Source of the DNA: Turicibacter bilis
GTDB lineage: Bacteria > Bacillota_I > Bacilli_A > MOL361 > Turicibacteraceae
Direction of reading: 5' to 3'
Assembly (NCBI RefSeq): GCF_024499055.1
Contig: NZ_CP071249.1
Span: 496,001-560,000 of the forward strand
Length of the DNA stretch: 64,000 nucleotides
Both the position numbers and the translations under genes were made by a program. Positions 26,456-37,091 of this stretch are shown one piece after another (position 1 is the first letter of the stretch; every line of letters starts with the position of its first letter). The notes beneath the pieces were generated by a model. It saw nothing but the letters and a program-made list of their open reading frames with translations. It was not told the DNA's origin and searched no databases.

Positions 26456-27358
26456 TTAACTAATAACACAATTTCTACCGTTATTTTTTGCCTGATATAG
26501 TTTTTGATCTGCTTCTTGTAATAATTCAGTTTGTTTTAAATTACCTGATTGACACATTGAAAGTCCAATACTACACGTTAAGCGGTGAACATGATCCCCA
26601 ATTTTAAAAAAATGACGCTCAACAGACTGGCGAATTCGTTCAGCAACTTTATTCGCATGAGAGAAATCCACATTTTTTAAAATAACAACAAACTCTTCCC
26701 CACCATATCGACTCATCCAATCGATATCATGACGAAGGACTGACTGAATCACTTCAACAAATTGCTTTAACACTTCATCACCGACTAAATGTCCATGTAA
26801 GTCATTAATTTGTTTAAAATGATCAATATCAATAATCATAACCGCTAAATTCGTTTCATAAAAGCTACTATACATTATTTCTTTAGCTAACTGTGCTTCA
26901 AAGTAGCGTCGATTATAAACTTTTGTTAACTCATCCGTATTAGCTAACTCCGTCAAAGTTGTTGTTGTTGAATTGAGTGGTAATGCTAAGTTAAAAGACA
27001 AATCAGAAAAGAAATCATCAGCTGTCACTTTTTTCAGTAGTTCCACAATGTATAAGCGACCTTTCCATTCGATTGGCAAGGCAAATATACAATACGCCCC
27101 ATCTTTATAGCGTTCGATTTTAAAAGTAGATTTCTTGTTTTTATAAGCCACAAAAGACACACAATTGCCACAAACGGTATCTTGTTCCCAAAAATCGTAA
27201 CAATGACGCCCTTTTCTAGGTAATTCAATTGAGCTGCACGCCCCTTCTTCTTTAATCAGTTCCTTTTTAATGGGATCCACAATACGGATACTATCATATA
27301 ACCCAATAAATATACTTAATCGCTCACGAATTTCATTAATCAATTCTGTTTCAAACAT
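26456..27358 (-). CDS. GGDEF-domain diguanylate cyclase with Cys-rich N-terminal sensor
   Basis: Makes the second messenger c-di-GMP. The C-terminal 170 aa are a GGDEF domain: LTKVYNRRYFEAQL, MIIDIDHFKQINDLHGHLVG, active-site YGGEEF near residue 217, and CSIGLSMCQ. The I-site is not the usual RxxD in register (RHDID). The N-terminal 130 aa hold Cys41, Cys53, Cys63, Cys66 and Cys90 (DTVCGNCVSFV between them) in a PAS-like sequence, which could bind a metal, heme or a thiol-reactive signal. No membrane span. It lies 20 nt after the RHH coiled-coil gene, so the two are likely one operon. Confidence 0.9.
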   Translation of the reverse strand: MFETELINEIRERLSIFIGLYDSIRIVDPIKKELIKEEGACSSIELPRKGRHCYDFWEQDTVCGNCVSFVAYKNKKSTFKIERYKDGAYCIFALPIEWKGRLYIVELLKKVTADDFFSDLSFNLALPLNSTTTTLTELANTDELTKVYNRRYFEAQLAKEIMYSSFYETNLAVMIIDIDHFKQINDLHGHLVGDEVLKQFVEVIQSVLRHDIDWMSRYGGEEFVVILKNVDFSHANKVAERIRQSVERHFFKIGDHVHRLTCSIGLSMCQSGNLKQTELLQEADQKLYQAKNNGRNCVIS

Positions 27359-27378
27359 TTGTCTGTCCCCTTTTATTA

Positions 27379-28245
27379 TTAGATTGCTGATTCTTCTCCT
27401 TTTGATAACTGTTGATCTAACTGCCTTTTCAATCCGTCATTTTCTTGGACTAATTGCACGACCTTTGATTCATAGTCTTCTTTTAACTTTTCGATCTTTT
27501 CGCTGTGGTCTTGTTGTAATAAAAGACGCAATTCTTGTAATTCAAGCGTTTGTTTTCGTTTTAGCAACTCAATCTCTTGCTCCATTGCCACTTGATTTTG
27601 ATTCATTTTTTCTGAAAACTTATTCTTTTGCTCTTCTTTCTCATCTTCAATCACATGAATTCGACGATTTAAACGTTTAACTTCCTCTTCTTTGTCTTCA
27701 ATTAACGCTCGAAGTTTAGTTAACTCCTCTAAAGCTGCATCTGCTGTTTCGATTTTGACTTCAACTTCAACAAATCTCTTCTCTAATTCACTATTTTTCT
27801 CCCGTAGTAAATCATTTAAATCTTTTAAATTACGTCGCTCTTCTTTTTGAACAGTAACTTCTTGTTTTAAACCTTTGACTTGATCCTTTAATTGTTGGAT
27901 TTGTCGTTCTTTTTCTTCTAATTGTGAAAGTTGTTCTTTTAATTGCGCGATTTCTTCTTCTTGCTCATAAAGTTGTTGATTTTCTTTATTCTTAGTTTCT
28001 AACTCACGTAATTGTACGCGCTCTACCATATTGATATAAATGTCCGCCATACGCTTTGTCAAACGTTGAAGTTCATCAATATCTTGTGTGAACTGATCAG
28101 ATCCTGTCCCGATTTGTCCTAATTCAAACTGTGTCAACATCATTTGCATTAAATCTTTATTATTCATCCCGTTTTGTTGTGCCAATTCGAGAAATCGATT
28201 CTTCAATTCTTCATCTATACGTACACTAAATACTGCATCTGCCAT
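27379..28245 (-). CDS. Ribbon-helix-helix DNA-binding protein with long coiled coil
   Basis: Protein of 288 aa. Residues 1-45 (ADAVFSVRIDEELKNRFLEL, then AQQNGMNNKDLMQMMLTQF) match the Arc/MetJ ribbon-helix-helix fold: a short beta strand FSVRID followed by two helices. Residues 75-275 are almost entirely Glu/Lys/Gln/Leu-rich coiled coil. This layout resembles plasmid proteins such as KfrA in principle (DNA-binding head, long coil), though the head fold differs. Its promoter region carries an array of TGTAAAC/GTATAC sites, suggesting autorepression. AGGTGA precedes the ATG at 28245. Role unknown; it may regulate the downstream cyclase gene, organise DNA, or both. Confidence 0.75.
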   Translation of the reverse strand: MADAVFSVRIDEELKNRFLELAQQNGMNNKDLMQMMLTQFELGQIGTGSDQFTQDIDELQRLTKRMADIYINMVERVQLRELETKNKENQQLYEQEEEIAQLKEQLSQLEEKERQIQQLKDQVKGLKQEVTVQKEERRNLKDLNDLLREKNSELEKRFVEVEVKIETADAALEELTKLRALIEDKEEEVKRLNRRIHVIEDEKEEQKNKFSEKMNQNQVAMEQEIELLKRKQTLELQELRLLLQQDHSEKIEKLKEDYESKVVQLVQENDGLKRQLDQQLSKGEESAI

Positions 28246-28261
28246 TTTCTCACCTTTTTTG

Positions 28262-28292
28262 CTACATTTTTATCTATTATAGCATATTTTTT
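28262..28292 (-). promoter_or_regulatory. Probable -10 region of the RHH gene promoter
   Basis: On the minus strand TGCTATAATAG gives an extended-like TATAAT (about 28276-28281), roughly 30 nt before the start codon. The -35 box is poor (TGTAAA-like), and falls within the motif array, so repressor binding there would block RNA polymerase. Confidence 0.5.
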
Positions 28293-28308
28293 AGTATTTT
28301 TACACCCT

Positions 28309-28399
28309 ACATGTTTACACCTTCGAAAAGTATACATTTGTATACAAGGTATATATTATTTATATACAACATGTTTACAGGAGTTTACAATTGTATACG
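28309..28399. promoter_or_regulatory. Operator-like array of TGTAAAC / GTATAC motifs
   Basis: ACATGTTTACA occurs at 28309-28319 and again at 28369-28379, exactly 60 bp apart. Between and after them are GTATACATTTGTATAC (28330-28345, near-palindromic) and GTTTACAATTGTATAC (28383-28398, near-palindromic). Four related sites in 90 bp in front of an RHH gene fit cooperative RHH-dimer binding. Confidence 0.6.
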
Positions 28400-28415
28400 A
28401 CTCCAGCCGTGGAAT

Positions 28416-28453
28416 ATTATATTCAATATAACTTTTATTATATTGAATATAAT
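28416..28453. repeat. 13-bp inverted repeat
   Basis: ATTATATTCAATA (28416-28428) and TATTGAATATAAT (28441-28453) are exact inverted copies separated by 12 bp. Possibly a further operator or a hairpin; no attached gene. Confidence 0.45.
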
Positions 28454-28744
28454 TGAGGGGATTAAAAATAAGCAAAAAAAAGGGGGAACAAAGAAAAATG
28501 AAGAATAAAAAAAAGGGAAGAGACGAGTTAAATTATGGAAAACAAAAAAACTAACGCAAAACGACAATAAAAATAATGAAAAAGAGTGAATAAATTAAAC
28601 TGAAAGGATAAGAACGGACAGAAGCGATGAAGGATTACTAATAAGTAAAACGTAAGGAATAATAAGAGAAGAAAAAGGAGATGAATAATAAATCGAATGG
28701 AAATTAAAAAGTACAACGTGAAACATACAAGCAATCGGTAGCTG
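28454..28744. other. Purine-rich non-coding stretch
   Basis: About 290 bp with strongly A/G-biased plus strand and frequent stops in all useful frames. No RNA or gene recognised; probably decayed. Confidence 0.3.
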
Positions 28745-29012
28745 ATGGAACGAGCAAAAATCTACAAAATCATCCCGCTTAAAACAGGGATCTATTCCTG
28801 TTGAACAACGGGTTTTATAAACTAGTCCATGATTTAAAAGACAAAGAACGACTCATTGGTAAAACAATTCCTCGTCAAAAAGATAAAAGTAACCCCCCCC
28901 TCTATTAGAGGAAGATGAGAATTCAGCAAACGGAAGAAATGTTATAGTGGTTAGAGTTACGGATTTGATGATGAATAACATGGGGAACAGAGCTAATAAA
29001 ATGAGTGTATGA
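28745..29012 (+). pseudogene. Decayed gene with two frameshifts, one at a C8 tract
   Basis: ATG at 28745 opens MERAKIYKIIPLKTGIYS and stops; the next frame continues LNNGFYKLVHDLKDKERLIG and KTIPRQKDKS up to a run of eight C (28893-28900); the frame after it continues LLEEDENSANGRNVIVVRVT to a TGA at 29010. One more C would join the last two parts. Three protein-like segments in successive frames show a recently decayed or slip-prone gene. Family not recognised. Confidence 0.45.
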
Positions 29013-29182
29013 AGACAAGTGAAAGATAAATAAACTTAAAACAGAGCTTGAGAAATGAGTTCTTTTAAAAGAAAGGATTGTCAATCGCATCTTGATTGCT
29101 ATTTTGAGTTAGCTAGGCCATCATTTAGACCTCTTTAAACCGAAAGTCACACATAAAAGTACTCACCACCGTTCACGAGATC

Positions 29183-29218
29183 AAAAAAGCGCTAGTTGAA
29201 GAAAACTAGCGCTTTTTT
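29183..29218. terminator. Strong bidirectional terminator
   Basis: AAAAAAGCGCTAGTT / AACTAGCGCTTTTTT, with loop GAAGAA. Ends the minus-strand gene at 29225. Confidence 0.9.
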
Positions 29219-29224
29219 AAAATA

Positions 29225-29761
29225 TTAAATCACTAATACGGAAACATTCAATCCTGGATCATCATAACTTCCCCAAGATTGCCAATCCATTTGTTCTTCT
29301 TGATTCAGTTGCTGTCGATGTCTTGAATATTCATCAACTAATATGAGTTTCGTATCTTTTGCCTTGTTCATTTCAACTAATGATTTTAATTCATTCACTT
29401 GCGAGAAAAACTGTGGCATTAAGACTCGAGGTAAATGATACTCACAAATATCACGGCGATGACGTGAAGGTTCAAATAGGACACGCACGACCAACTCAAC
29501 TTGAGAAGACGATTTAAACATGTCACGATAATTCATTCCTTGTGAAACAACGACTAATTCATGCTCGTTATACTCTTTACCCCCTCTTTTTAGCGGATAG
29601 TCTTGATAAACTTCTAGGGCATACCCCTTTTTTTCAATCAACTCAATCATCTTTTTTTGCAAAATCCAGGCAATATCACGTTGCACCATAAATTGATAAG
29701 TTGGATAGTCCTGCTGTAACGCTTGTACCGATAATTCTAAAATTTCTTTTGCTAAAGACAT
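29225..29761 (-). CDS. Hypothetical protein, 178 aa
   Basis: Begins MSLAKEILELSVQALQQDYP; soluble and helix/strand mixed. KEYNEHELVVVSQGMNY and QVELVVRVLFEPSRHRRDI place Glu/Asp residues next to hydrophobic strands, faintly like a PD-(D/E)xK nuclease core, but the motif cannot be established by eye. The C-terminus ends DDPGLNVSVLVI. Monocistronic, with a strong terminator behind. Family not recognised. Confidence 0.65.
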   Translation of the reverse strand: MSLAKEILELSVQALQQDYPTYQFMVQRDIAWILQKKMIELIEKKGYALEVYQDYPLKRGGKEYNEHELVVVSQGMNYRDMFKSSSQVELVVRVLFEPSRHRRDICEYHLPRVLMPQFFSQVNELKSLVEMNKAKDTKLILVDEYSRHRQQLNQEEQMDWQSWGSYDDPGLNVSVLVI

Positions 29762-29834
29762 AACTTCACCCTCATGTTTATTCGATTAATTCATCCTATT
29801 CACAAGAGTAAAAAATTATTATAAAATGTTTGAA

Positions 29835-30545
29835 TCATTTTGAAGATAGATTTTTATTTCGATCGAGCATCCATCCAATTAATAAAATGACCCCACAGCA
29901 GATGGTAAAAATCACTGGCTGATCTAAATTTTTAATGCCAATCGCTATATAGGCCCATATAAAGACTAATGGATATAAAAAATCATTCTGACTAATATTA
30001 AACGCAATCGCTATAAATCCAGCAAACATTAAAATAAAAACAGCCCAAAAGACTTCAGGTAATCCTAATAAATTTGCAAATCCCGCTGCTTTTAAAACAA
30101 TTGAGATTTCAACAATAGTGGCAATAGATAACCATCCTAAATAAATCGAGAATGGTGCTCGAAAAAATAAAGATTTCTTTTTGGCATGTTGACATGAAAG
30201 ATAAGAACCCATCGCACTAATCAAAGCTCCTACTATAAATAAAGACGCAAAAGGTTGTCCCGCTAATAAAGATCCTCCTGCACATAAAAGACTAATCGGT
30301 AAAAAACGACTTACTTTCATATAACCCTCATCATACGGGGTTGACTTTAATCCAAACTTAATGATCCAGATTCCTAAAAGAACATAAATGAGTACCCAAA
30401 TTAAAAATGCATAGCCAGCAGGTGTAATAAGAGGTTGGGCATCTGGAACTGAAAAGGCTGTTGCTCCATTCACTAAAGTCGATGTAATTAATAAAAAGCT
30501 ATAACTAACTAAATTAAATAATGTAAATAGATATTTTTTGTTCAT
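29835..30545 (-). CDS. TspO/MBR-related membrane protein
   Basis: Protein of 236 aa with about seven membrane spans. Blocks LITPAGYAFLIWVLIYVLLG, FRAPFSIYLGWLSIATIVEI and WAVFILMFAGFIAIAF match the long bacterial TspO-like (tryptophan-rich sensory protein) family, where such residues line the pocket for porphyrin-like ligands. It is longer than classical TspO (about 160 aa), as usual for this subgroup. Function in this group is not established. ATG at 30545 with GAGAGGAAG upstream. Single gene. Confidence 0.65.
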   Translation of the reverse strand: MNKKYLFTLFNLVSYSFLLITSTLVNGATAFSVPDAQPLITPAGYAFLIWVLIYVLLGIWIIKFGLKSTPYDEGYMKVSRFLPISLLCAGGSLLAGQPFASLFIVGALISAMGSYLSCQHAKKKSLFFRAPFSIYLGWLSIATIVEISIVLKAAGFANLLGLPEVFWAVFILMFAGFIAIAFNISQNDFLYPLVFIWAYIAIGIKNLDQPVIFTICCGVILLIGWMLDRNKNLSSK

Positions 30546-30624
30546 AACTTCCTCTCCTCATTCATTAGACTCACAGTTAATCATATGTTGGATTGAAAGA
30601 AATTCGAACGAAAATGATGAATAA

Positions 30625-30653
30625 TAAAAAAAGCTTAGTAATCTAAGCTTTTT
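30625..30653 (-). terminator. Intrinsic terminator of the recombinase gene
   Basis: AAAAAGCTTAG / CTAAGCTTTTTT with a 4-nt loop, T-run on the minus strand, overlapping the stop codon at 30652. Confidence 0.88.
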
Positions 30654-31641
30654 ACCTATTAAATTCTATATCATCTAATCGAATAAAATCTCCTGCATTC
30701 TCTTTTAACTTATCAATCGAGTGAACATAACGGTTAGTTGTGGCAATATTTTGATGAGCTGCAAAATCACGAACCTTTTCAATACTTGCCCCACCTGTAA
30801 TCGCTAAAGTAATCGCCGTATGTCTGGTTGAATGAACCTTTAAATGCTTATTAATATCTGCCTTTTTACAGGCAGCTTTAATCATGTAATTTAATGAACT
30901 TGGATCTAACTTCTCATTATTTCGTTTATTTCTTGAATGACCAATAAACAAATAAGCTTCTGCATGATCATTAAAATTACGGTCCGTTCGCTTCACATAA
31001 TCATAAATGAGCGATTTAACTATCGGTTGAATCTTAACCATATCCTTTTTACTTCCTTTTCGGATGACATGAATGACATCATATTCCCCATACTTTGCGA
31101 TATCTTTTAATTTAATATTAATAAGTTCTGATTTACGGAGTGCTGTCGTCAATGCTAAATACATGATGGTCTTATTACGAAGATCTAAAATCTTCTTCGT
31201 ATCAAAGACACTTAATAACTTCACACATTCTTCAGACGTTAGAAACTCAGTTTCTTTAGAATTCACTTTCGGCTTTTCATCGCGAAGATTTCCAAATGGG
31301 TTAAAATATAATAACGCTCTTCCCGTTCGGTTATCTTGATATTTTAACAGCCATTTATAGAGTGAACTTAAAGAGGAGACTTTACGGTTAATCGTCGCTG
31401 AGGCACAACCTTTTCCTTTTAAATCTAATAAATAATGTTCAACATCAAACATATTGACAGCCACAATTTGTTCTAGCGTAATCTCCTCAATTTTTTCAAC
31501 TTGAAAAAAGTCTAAAATATCACGTTCATATGAAATAGCTGTATATTTACTACTACTTCCTTTTAAATTTAAAAAATGGCGAATAAAATGAGTTTTTTGT
31601 CGCTCACCTACCGCCCGATTTTGGGTTAATACTAGTTCCAT
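30652..31641 (-). CDS. Tyrosine recombinase/integrase
   Basis: Protein of 329 aa with an N-terminal SAM-like core-binding domain (about residues 20-120) and a C-terminal catalytic domain. The catalytic residues are visible: Arg in LTTALRKSELINIKL, HSTRHTAITLAI (HxxR), His in AAHQNIATTNRYVHS, and the nucleophile Tyr in the same segment. Length and absence of an arm-binding domain resemble XerC/D-type enzymes more than phage integrases. No attachment sites or phage genes are adjacent, so a role in dimer resolution or in a lost element is equally possible. The ribosome site before ATG 31641 is weak. Confidence 0.88.
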   Translation of the reverse strand: MELVLTQNRAVGERQKTHFIRHFLNLKGSSSKYTAISYERDILDFFQVEKIEEITLEQIVAVNMFDVEHYLLDLKGKGCASATINRKVSSLSSLYKWLLKYQDNRTGRALLYFNPFGNLRDEKPKVNSKETEFLTSEECVKLLSVFDTKKILDLRNKTIMYLALTTALRKSELINIKLKDIAKYGEYDVIHVIRKGSKKDMVKIQPIVKSLIYDYVKRTDRNFNDHAEAYLFIGHSRNKRNNEKLDPSSLNYMIKAACKKADINKHLKVHSTRHTAITLAITGGASIEKVRDFAAHQNIATTNRYVHSIDKLKENAGDFIRLDDIEFNR

Positions 31642-31743
31642 TACGTTTCACCATCTCTGTTTCATATAAGTCAAAATTTTAAACGATCTAGATTATTTAT
31701 CAGTTTATAGAGTATTCCTATCATAACACAAATTTGACCAATT

Positions 31744-31771
31744 AAAAAGAACCTAAGTACTAGGTTCTTTT
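31744..31771 (-). terminator. Intrinsic terminator of the DUF308 gene
   Basis: AAAGAACCTA / TAGGTTCTTT stem with loop GTACT and T-run; overlaps the stop codon. Confidence 0.88.
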
Positions 31772-32279
31772 ATCTAAAAGTATCTTTTAATTTAACTCCA
31801 AGGTATATCTCGCCTAAAGCAGTCACAATTAAAGCCGTTCCAATAAAATAAGGCGCTGTTATCAATGCTGAAAAAGGTTGAAAGACGACAATGGCACCAA
31901 AAATAACTAAAATAGCATTTGAAACGGTATAAATATTGAATCCAAAATATCCATTTCTAATCGAGATAAACATTAAATAAACACCTCGAACAAGAACCCA
32001 TATTCCATAAATCAAGACTAGAAGATCTAAGGTTGAAATGGGATATAACCATAATACCAGTCCAAATAAAATATTAATGACACCATTAAAGATATAAAAC
32101 CATTTTCCTTCGCGAGTCCCACTACGAATAATTGTTAAAACCCCAACAATGATAAAGAGTACTGCGATAAGAGTGCTCAAGCTAATAATACTCTGAAGCG
32201 GGAAGATAAAAAATAATAATCCAATAATAGCAAAAATGATCCCTTCAATAATAAACATCTTCTCTAAATACGTCGTCAT
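31770..32279 (-). CDS. DUF308 (HdeD-like) membrane protein
   Basis: Protein of 169 aa with six predicted spans in three pairs of DUF308 hairpins: IIFAIIGLLFFIFPLQSIIS, FYIFNGVINILFGLVLWLYP and NAILVIFGAIVVFQPFSA, each followed by short charged loops. The family includes E. coli HdeD of the acid-resistance island; no molecular function is established. Located in the cytoplasmic membrane. AAGGAG precedes the ATG at 32279. Single gene, divergent from pulA. Confidence 0.8.
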   Translation of the reverse strand: MTTYLEKMFIIEGIIFAIIGLLFFIFPLQSIISLSTLIAVLFIIVGVLTIIRSGTREGKWFYIFNGVINILFGLVLWLYPISTLDLLVLIYGIWVLVRGVYLMFISIRNGYFGFNIYTVSNAILVIFGAIVVFQPFSALITAPYFIGTALIVTALGEIYLGVKLKDTFR

Positions 32280-32589
32280 ATCTTGACTCCTTTCTATTCA
32301 AATGCCTTACATCATCGTTTCATATCACCTTCTCCATTTATTAGAGCAAGATGACTTCTCTTTTCTTGCAATACAACATGATGATCTAATTTTGGAAAAC
32401 TCGTCATTTAATGAACAGACATCGTATCCTTTATGACAATTGAATATCTTTTAAAATTAAACAACGAGAGACAGTGACTTCATCTTTTCCAAAACCTAAG
32501 ATTAGTATGTGACAGATAGTGCCATTTTATAATTAGGAAATCGACATCAACTATTGCCCCGTACTCCACGACGATTTAAACGAACATCA
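32280..32589. other. Intergenic stretch, nothing recognised
   Basis: About 310 bp between divergent units. No ORF, hairpin of note or repeat. Confidence 0.4.
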
Positions 32590-32654
32590 TGTAAAGCGTT
32601 ACAGCACAACAATCAATAAAAACCCTTTCAAATTAAGCGTTCTTTCGGTATAAT
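32590..32654 (+). promoter_or_regulatory. pulA promoter region with dyad
   Basis: TATAAT at 32649-32654 with a poor -35 (TTTCAA, 32626-32631) 17 nt upstream. TGTAAAGCGTTACA at 32590-32603 is a perfect inverted repeat around AGCG. It resembles a catabolite-response element but has the central bases out of register, so a pulA-specific activator or repressor is as likely. Confidence 0.45.
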
Positions 32655-32684
32655 GAAGTGAACATTAAGATGAGGGGGATTTTT

Positions 32685-34820
32685 ATGCGTAAACTTCAAA
32701 CATTTGAAGCTTATTTAGACACATTTGAAACCATTACAGCTTATTTAAATAAGAGTTATTACCAGGGGGAAAGTCAGTCCTTTCGATTAAAAGATGAAAC
32801 ATCAACGACAACGTTACTGAACATCTTAAAAACAGTCGATGAAGGCGAGTATATGAAATATATCTTAGAAACTCCTATTCTCGAGTTAGGAAAAAACTAT
32901 AAGGTGACTGATGATCATAACCTAGCTGTGCCACTACAATATGGATATGTTGTCAGAACAAAGGAATTTGATGAGGCCTTTTATTATGATGGACATGATT
33001 TAGGTGTAACCTATACGAAGGAAGCTAGTACCTTTAAAGTTTGGTCACCAATCGCAACTCAAGTTAAAGTTGAAGTTCAAACAAAGGATGGGATTGAAAC
33101 TTACGATTTAACAAAGGGAGATAAAGGAGTTTGGTCGATTACAATTTCTCAAGATTTAGAGCTTGCCTCTTATATTTATCTTGTTAAAGTGAATGGAACA
33201 TGGAATCAAGCGACGGATCCGTATGCTATTGCCTCTACACCTAATCATCAACGCACGGTGATCGTTGATTCTGAAAAAATCAAAATGGATTCAAAACGTG
33301 AATTAGCACCTGAGGTTAAATCATATACTGATGCAATTATTTATGAAATGCATGTTCGTGATTTCTCTGTCCATAAAAATTCAGGAATTAAGCATGTTGG
33401 TAAGTTTTTAGGCGTGGTTGAAGAAGGAACAAGAACAAGTCGTGGAACTTTAACAGGTCTTGATTACCTTGTCGATTTGGGTGTCACACATATTCAATTA
33501 TTACCAACTTATGATTTCGGATCAGTGGATGAGCTTAACCAATTTGAAACTTATAACTGGGGATATGATCCAGTTCAATACAATGTTCCTGAAGGAAGTT
33601 ATTCAACAGATGTTCATAATCCTTACTCACGCATCATTGAAATGAAACAAATGATTGCTAAATTACATGAAAAAGGATTCAGAGTCATCATGGACGTTGT
33701 TTACAACCATATGTTTGACCGTCAAACATCATCTTTTGAAAACATCATGCCAAACTACTATTTCAAACTTGGTGACAATGGTGAAATTTCAAACGGTTCA
33801 TTCTGTGGAAACGATGTGGATTCATTACGCCCGATGTGTCGTCAATTCATTGTCGACTCTTGTAAAATGTGGGTTAAAGAATATGGATTTGATGGATTCC
33901 GCTTCGACTTAATGGGAATTTTAGATACAGAAACAATGAATCAAATCGCTGATGAGTGTCAGGCCATTGATGCTTCAGTCATGGTTTATGGTGAAGGATG
34001 GAACATGCCATCCATCATGCCAGAAGAAGCAAAAGCGATGATGTATAATAACAAAAAAATGCCAAAAATCGCCCACTTCAACGATCGTTTTGGACGTGGA
34101 ATTAAAGGATCTCCATTTGAATATGAAATGTCTGATATTGGATATGGTTTAGGATATACAGGAGACATTAATCGTGCGATGAATGTCGTAGCAGGTTCTT
34201 GTACGGACATCGGAATGGAAGCATTATTTGTCGAGCCAACGATGACGTTAAACTATGTTGAATGTCACGATAATATGACATTGTTTGATAAAATTATGTT
34301 ATCAAACCGTTGTGAATCATTAGAAACACGTTTAAAACGTCAAAAAATGATTACGGCTTTAATTCTGGTCTCTCAAGGCATTGCCTTCTTACATGCAGGA
34401 CAAGAATTTAACCGCACAAAAGATGGCGATCATAACTCTTACATGTCACCAGATAGCGTTAATCAATTCGACTGGGACCGCAAAGATGAATACATCGAAA
34501 CGGTAGAATTCGTCAAAGGATTTATTAACTTACGTAAAGAACTTAAAGCCCTACGCTTAAACACAGCAGAAGAAATCAAACAACACGTCACAGTTAACAA
34601 ATTAGAGGATCGTATCATTGAGTACACCATCTCTGATGTTAAAGCTTATGGACCATACGAAGAAATTAAAATCTTTATCAACCCAACACACGAACCATTT
34701 AATATAAACCTTGAAAAAGAATATCTCATTGTTGCAGACCAAAGTGGACTTTTGAAACAACATCTAAAATCGGATCAAATAACGATTAATGCGATTGAAT
34801 TGAAAGTTCTTGCTATTTAA
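32685..34820 (+). CDS. pulA: Type I pullulanase (GH13)
   Basis: Debranching enzyme cutting alpha-1,6 bonds in pullulan, starch or glycogen fragments. The 711-aa protein has an N-terminal CBM48-like domain (SPIATQVKVEVQTKDGIETY) and a GH13 barrel. Landmarks: pullulanase signature YNWGYDPVQYNVPEGSYS (about 288), DVVYNHMF (about 336), GFRFDLMG with the nucleophile Asp (about 403), EGWN with the acid Glu (about 435) and VECHDNMT (about 526). No signal peptide, so intracellular. The ATG at 32685 is chosen for AGGGGG 6 nt before it; GTG at 32658 lacks a ribosome site. It is monocistronic. Confidence 0.95.
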   Translation: MRKLQTFEAYLDTFETITAYLNKSYYQGESQSFRLKDETSTTTLLNILKTVDEGEYMKYILETPILELGKNYKVTDDHNLAVPLQYGYVVRTKEFDEAFYYDGHDLGVTYTKEASTFKVWSPIATQVKVEVQTKDGIETYDLTKGDKGVWSITISQDLELASYIYLVKVNGTWNQATDPYAIASTPNHQRTVIVDSEKIKMDSKRELAPEVKSYTDAIIYEMHVRDFSVHKNSGIKHVGKFLGVVEEGTRTSRGTLTGLDYLVDLGVTHIQLLPTYDFGSVDELNQFETYNWGYDPVQYNVPEGSYSTDVHNPYSRIIEMKQMIAKLHEKGFRVIMDVVYNHMFDRQTSSFENIMPNYYFKLGDNGEISNGSFCGNDVDSLRPMCRQFIVDSCKMWVKEYGFDGFRFDLMGILDTETMNQIADECQAIDASVMVYGEGWNMPSIMPEEAKAMMYNNKKMPKIAHFNDRFGRGIKGSPFEYEMSDIGYGLGYTGDINRAMNVVAGSCTDIGMEALFVEPTMTLNYVECHDNMTLFDKIMLSNRCESLETRLKRQKMITALILVSQGIAFLHAGQEFNRTKDGDHNSYMSPDSVNQFDWDRKDEYIETVEFVKGFINLRKELKALRLNTAEEIKQHVTVNKLEDRIIEYTISDVKAYGPYEEIKIFINPTHEPFNINLEKEYLIVADQSGLLKQHLKSDQITINAIELKVLAI

Positions 34821-34969
34821 TAAAAACATAACTAGCTACTATGAATTTTTTCAGGATAGTAAAAAAGATCTCAACTTTAACCCCATAACTATCAAATTAT
34901 TAAACGCATTATAAATAGATTTTTACTTAATCTATTAAAAATATAATAAAAAAGCAAGTTTTCTTATAA

Positions 34970-35017
34970 AAAGGCCCTATTAAGTAAGTTATTTTAACTA
35001 CTTAACAGGGTCTTTTT
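34970..35017. terminator. Bidirectional terminator between pulA and the collagen-like gene
   Basis: AGGCCCTATTAAGTA pairs with TACTTAACAGGGTCT; A-run before and T-run after let it serve both converging genes. Confidence 0.85.
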
Positions 35018-35057
35018 TATATGACATGTTATTTAAAGATAAGAATTAAATTAATCC

Positions 35058-37088
<2,031 letters not shown>

Positions 37089-37091
37089 ACT

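Noticed and set aside
27270-27680. Plus-strand ORF opposite the RHH coiled-coil and cyclase genes
   Set aside because: Antisense shadow with no ribosome site; the minus-strand genes have clear domains.
30652-31641. Prophage or integrative element marked by the recombinase
   Set aside because: No phage structural genes, tRNA or attachment repeats are near; both sides hold ordinary single-gene units.
32590-32603. Catabolite-response element (cre) upstream of pulA
   Set aside because: The dyad TGTAAAGCGTTACA looks similar, but the central CG is out of register with the cre consensus; kept only as an unnamed dyad.
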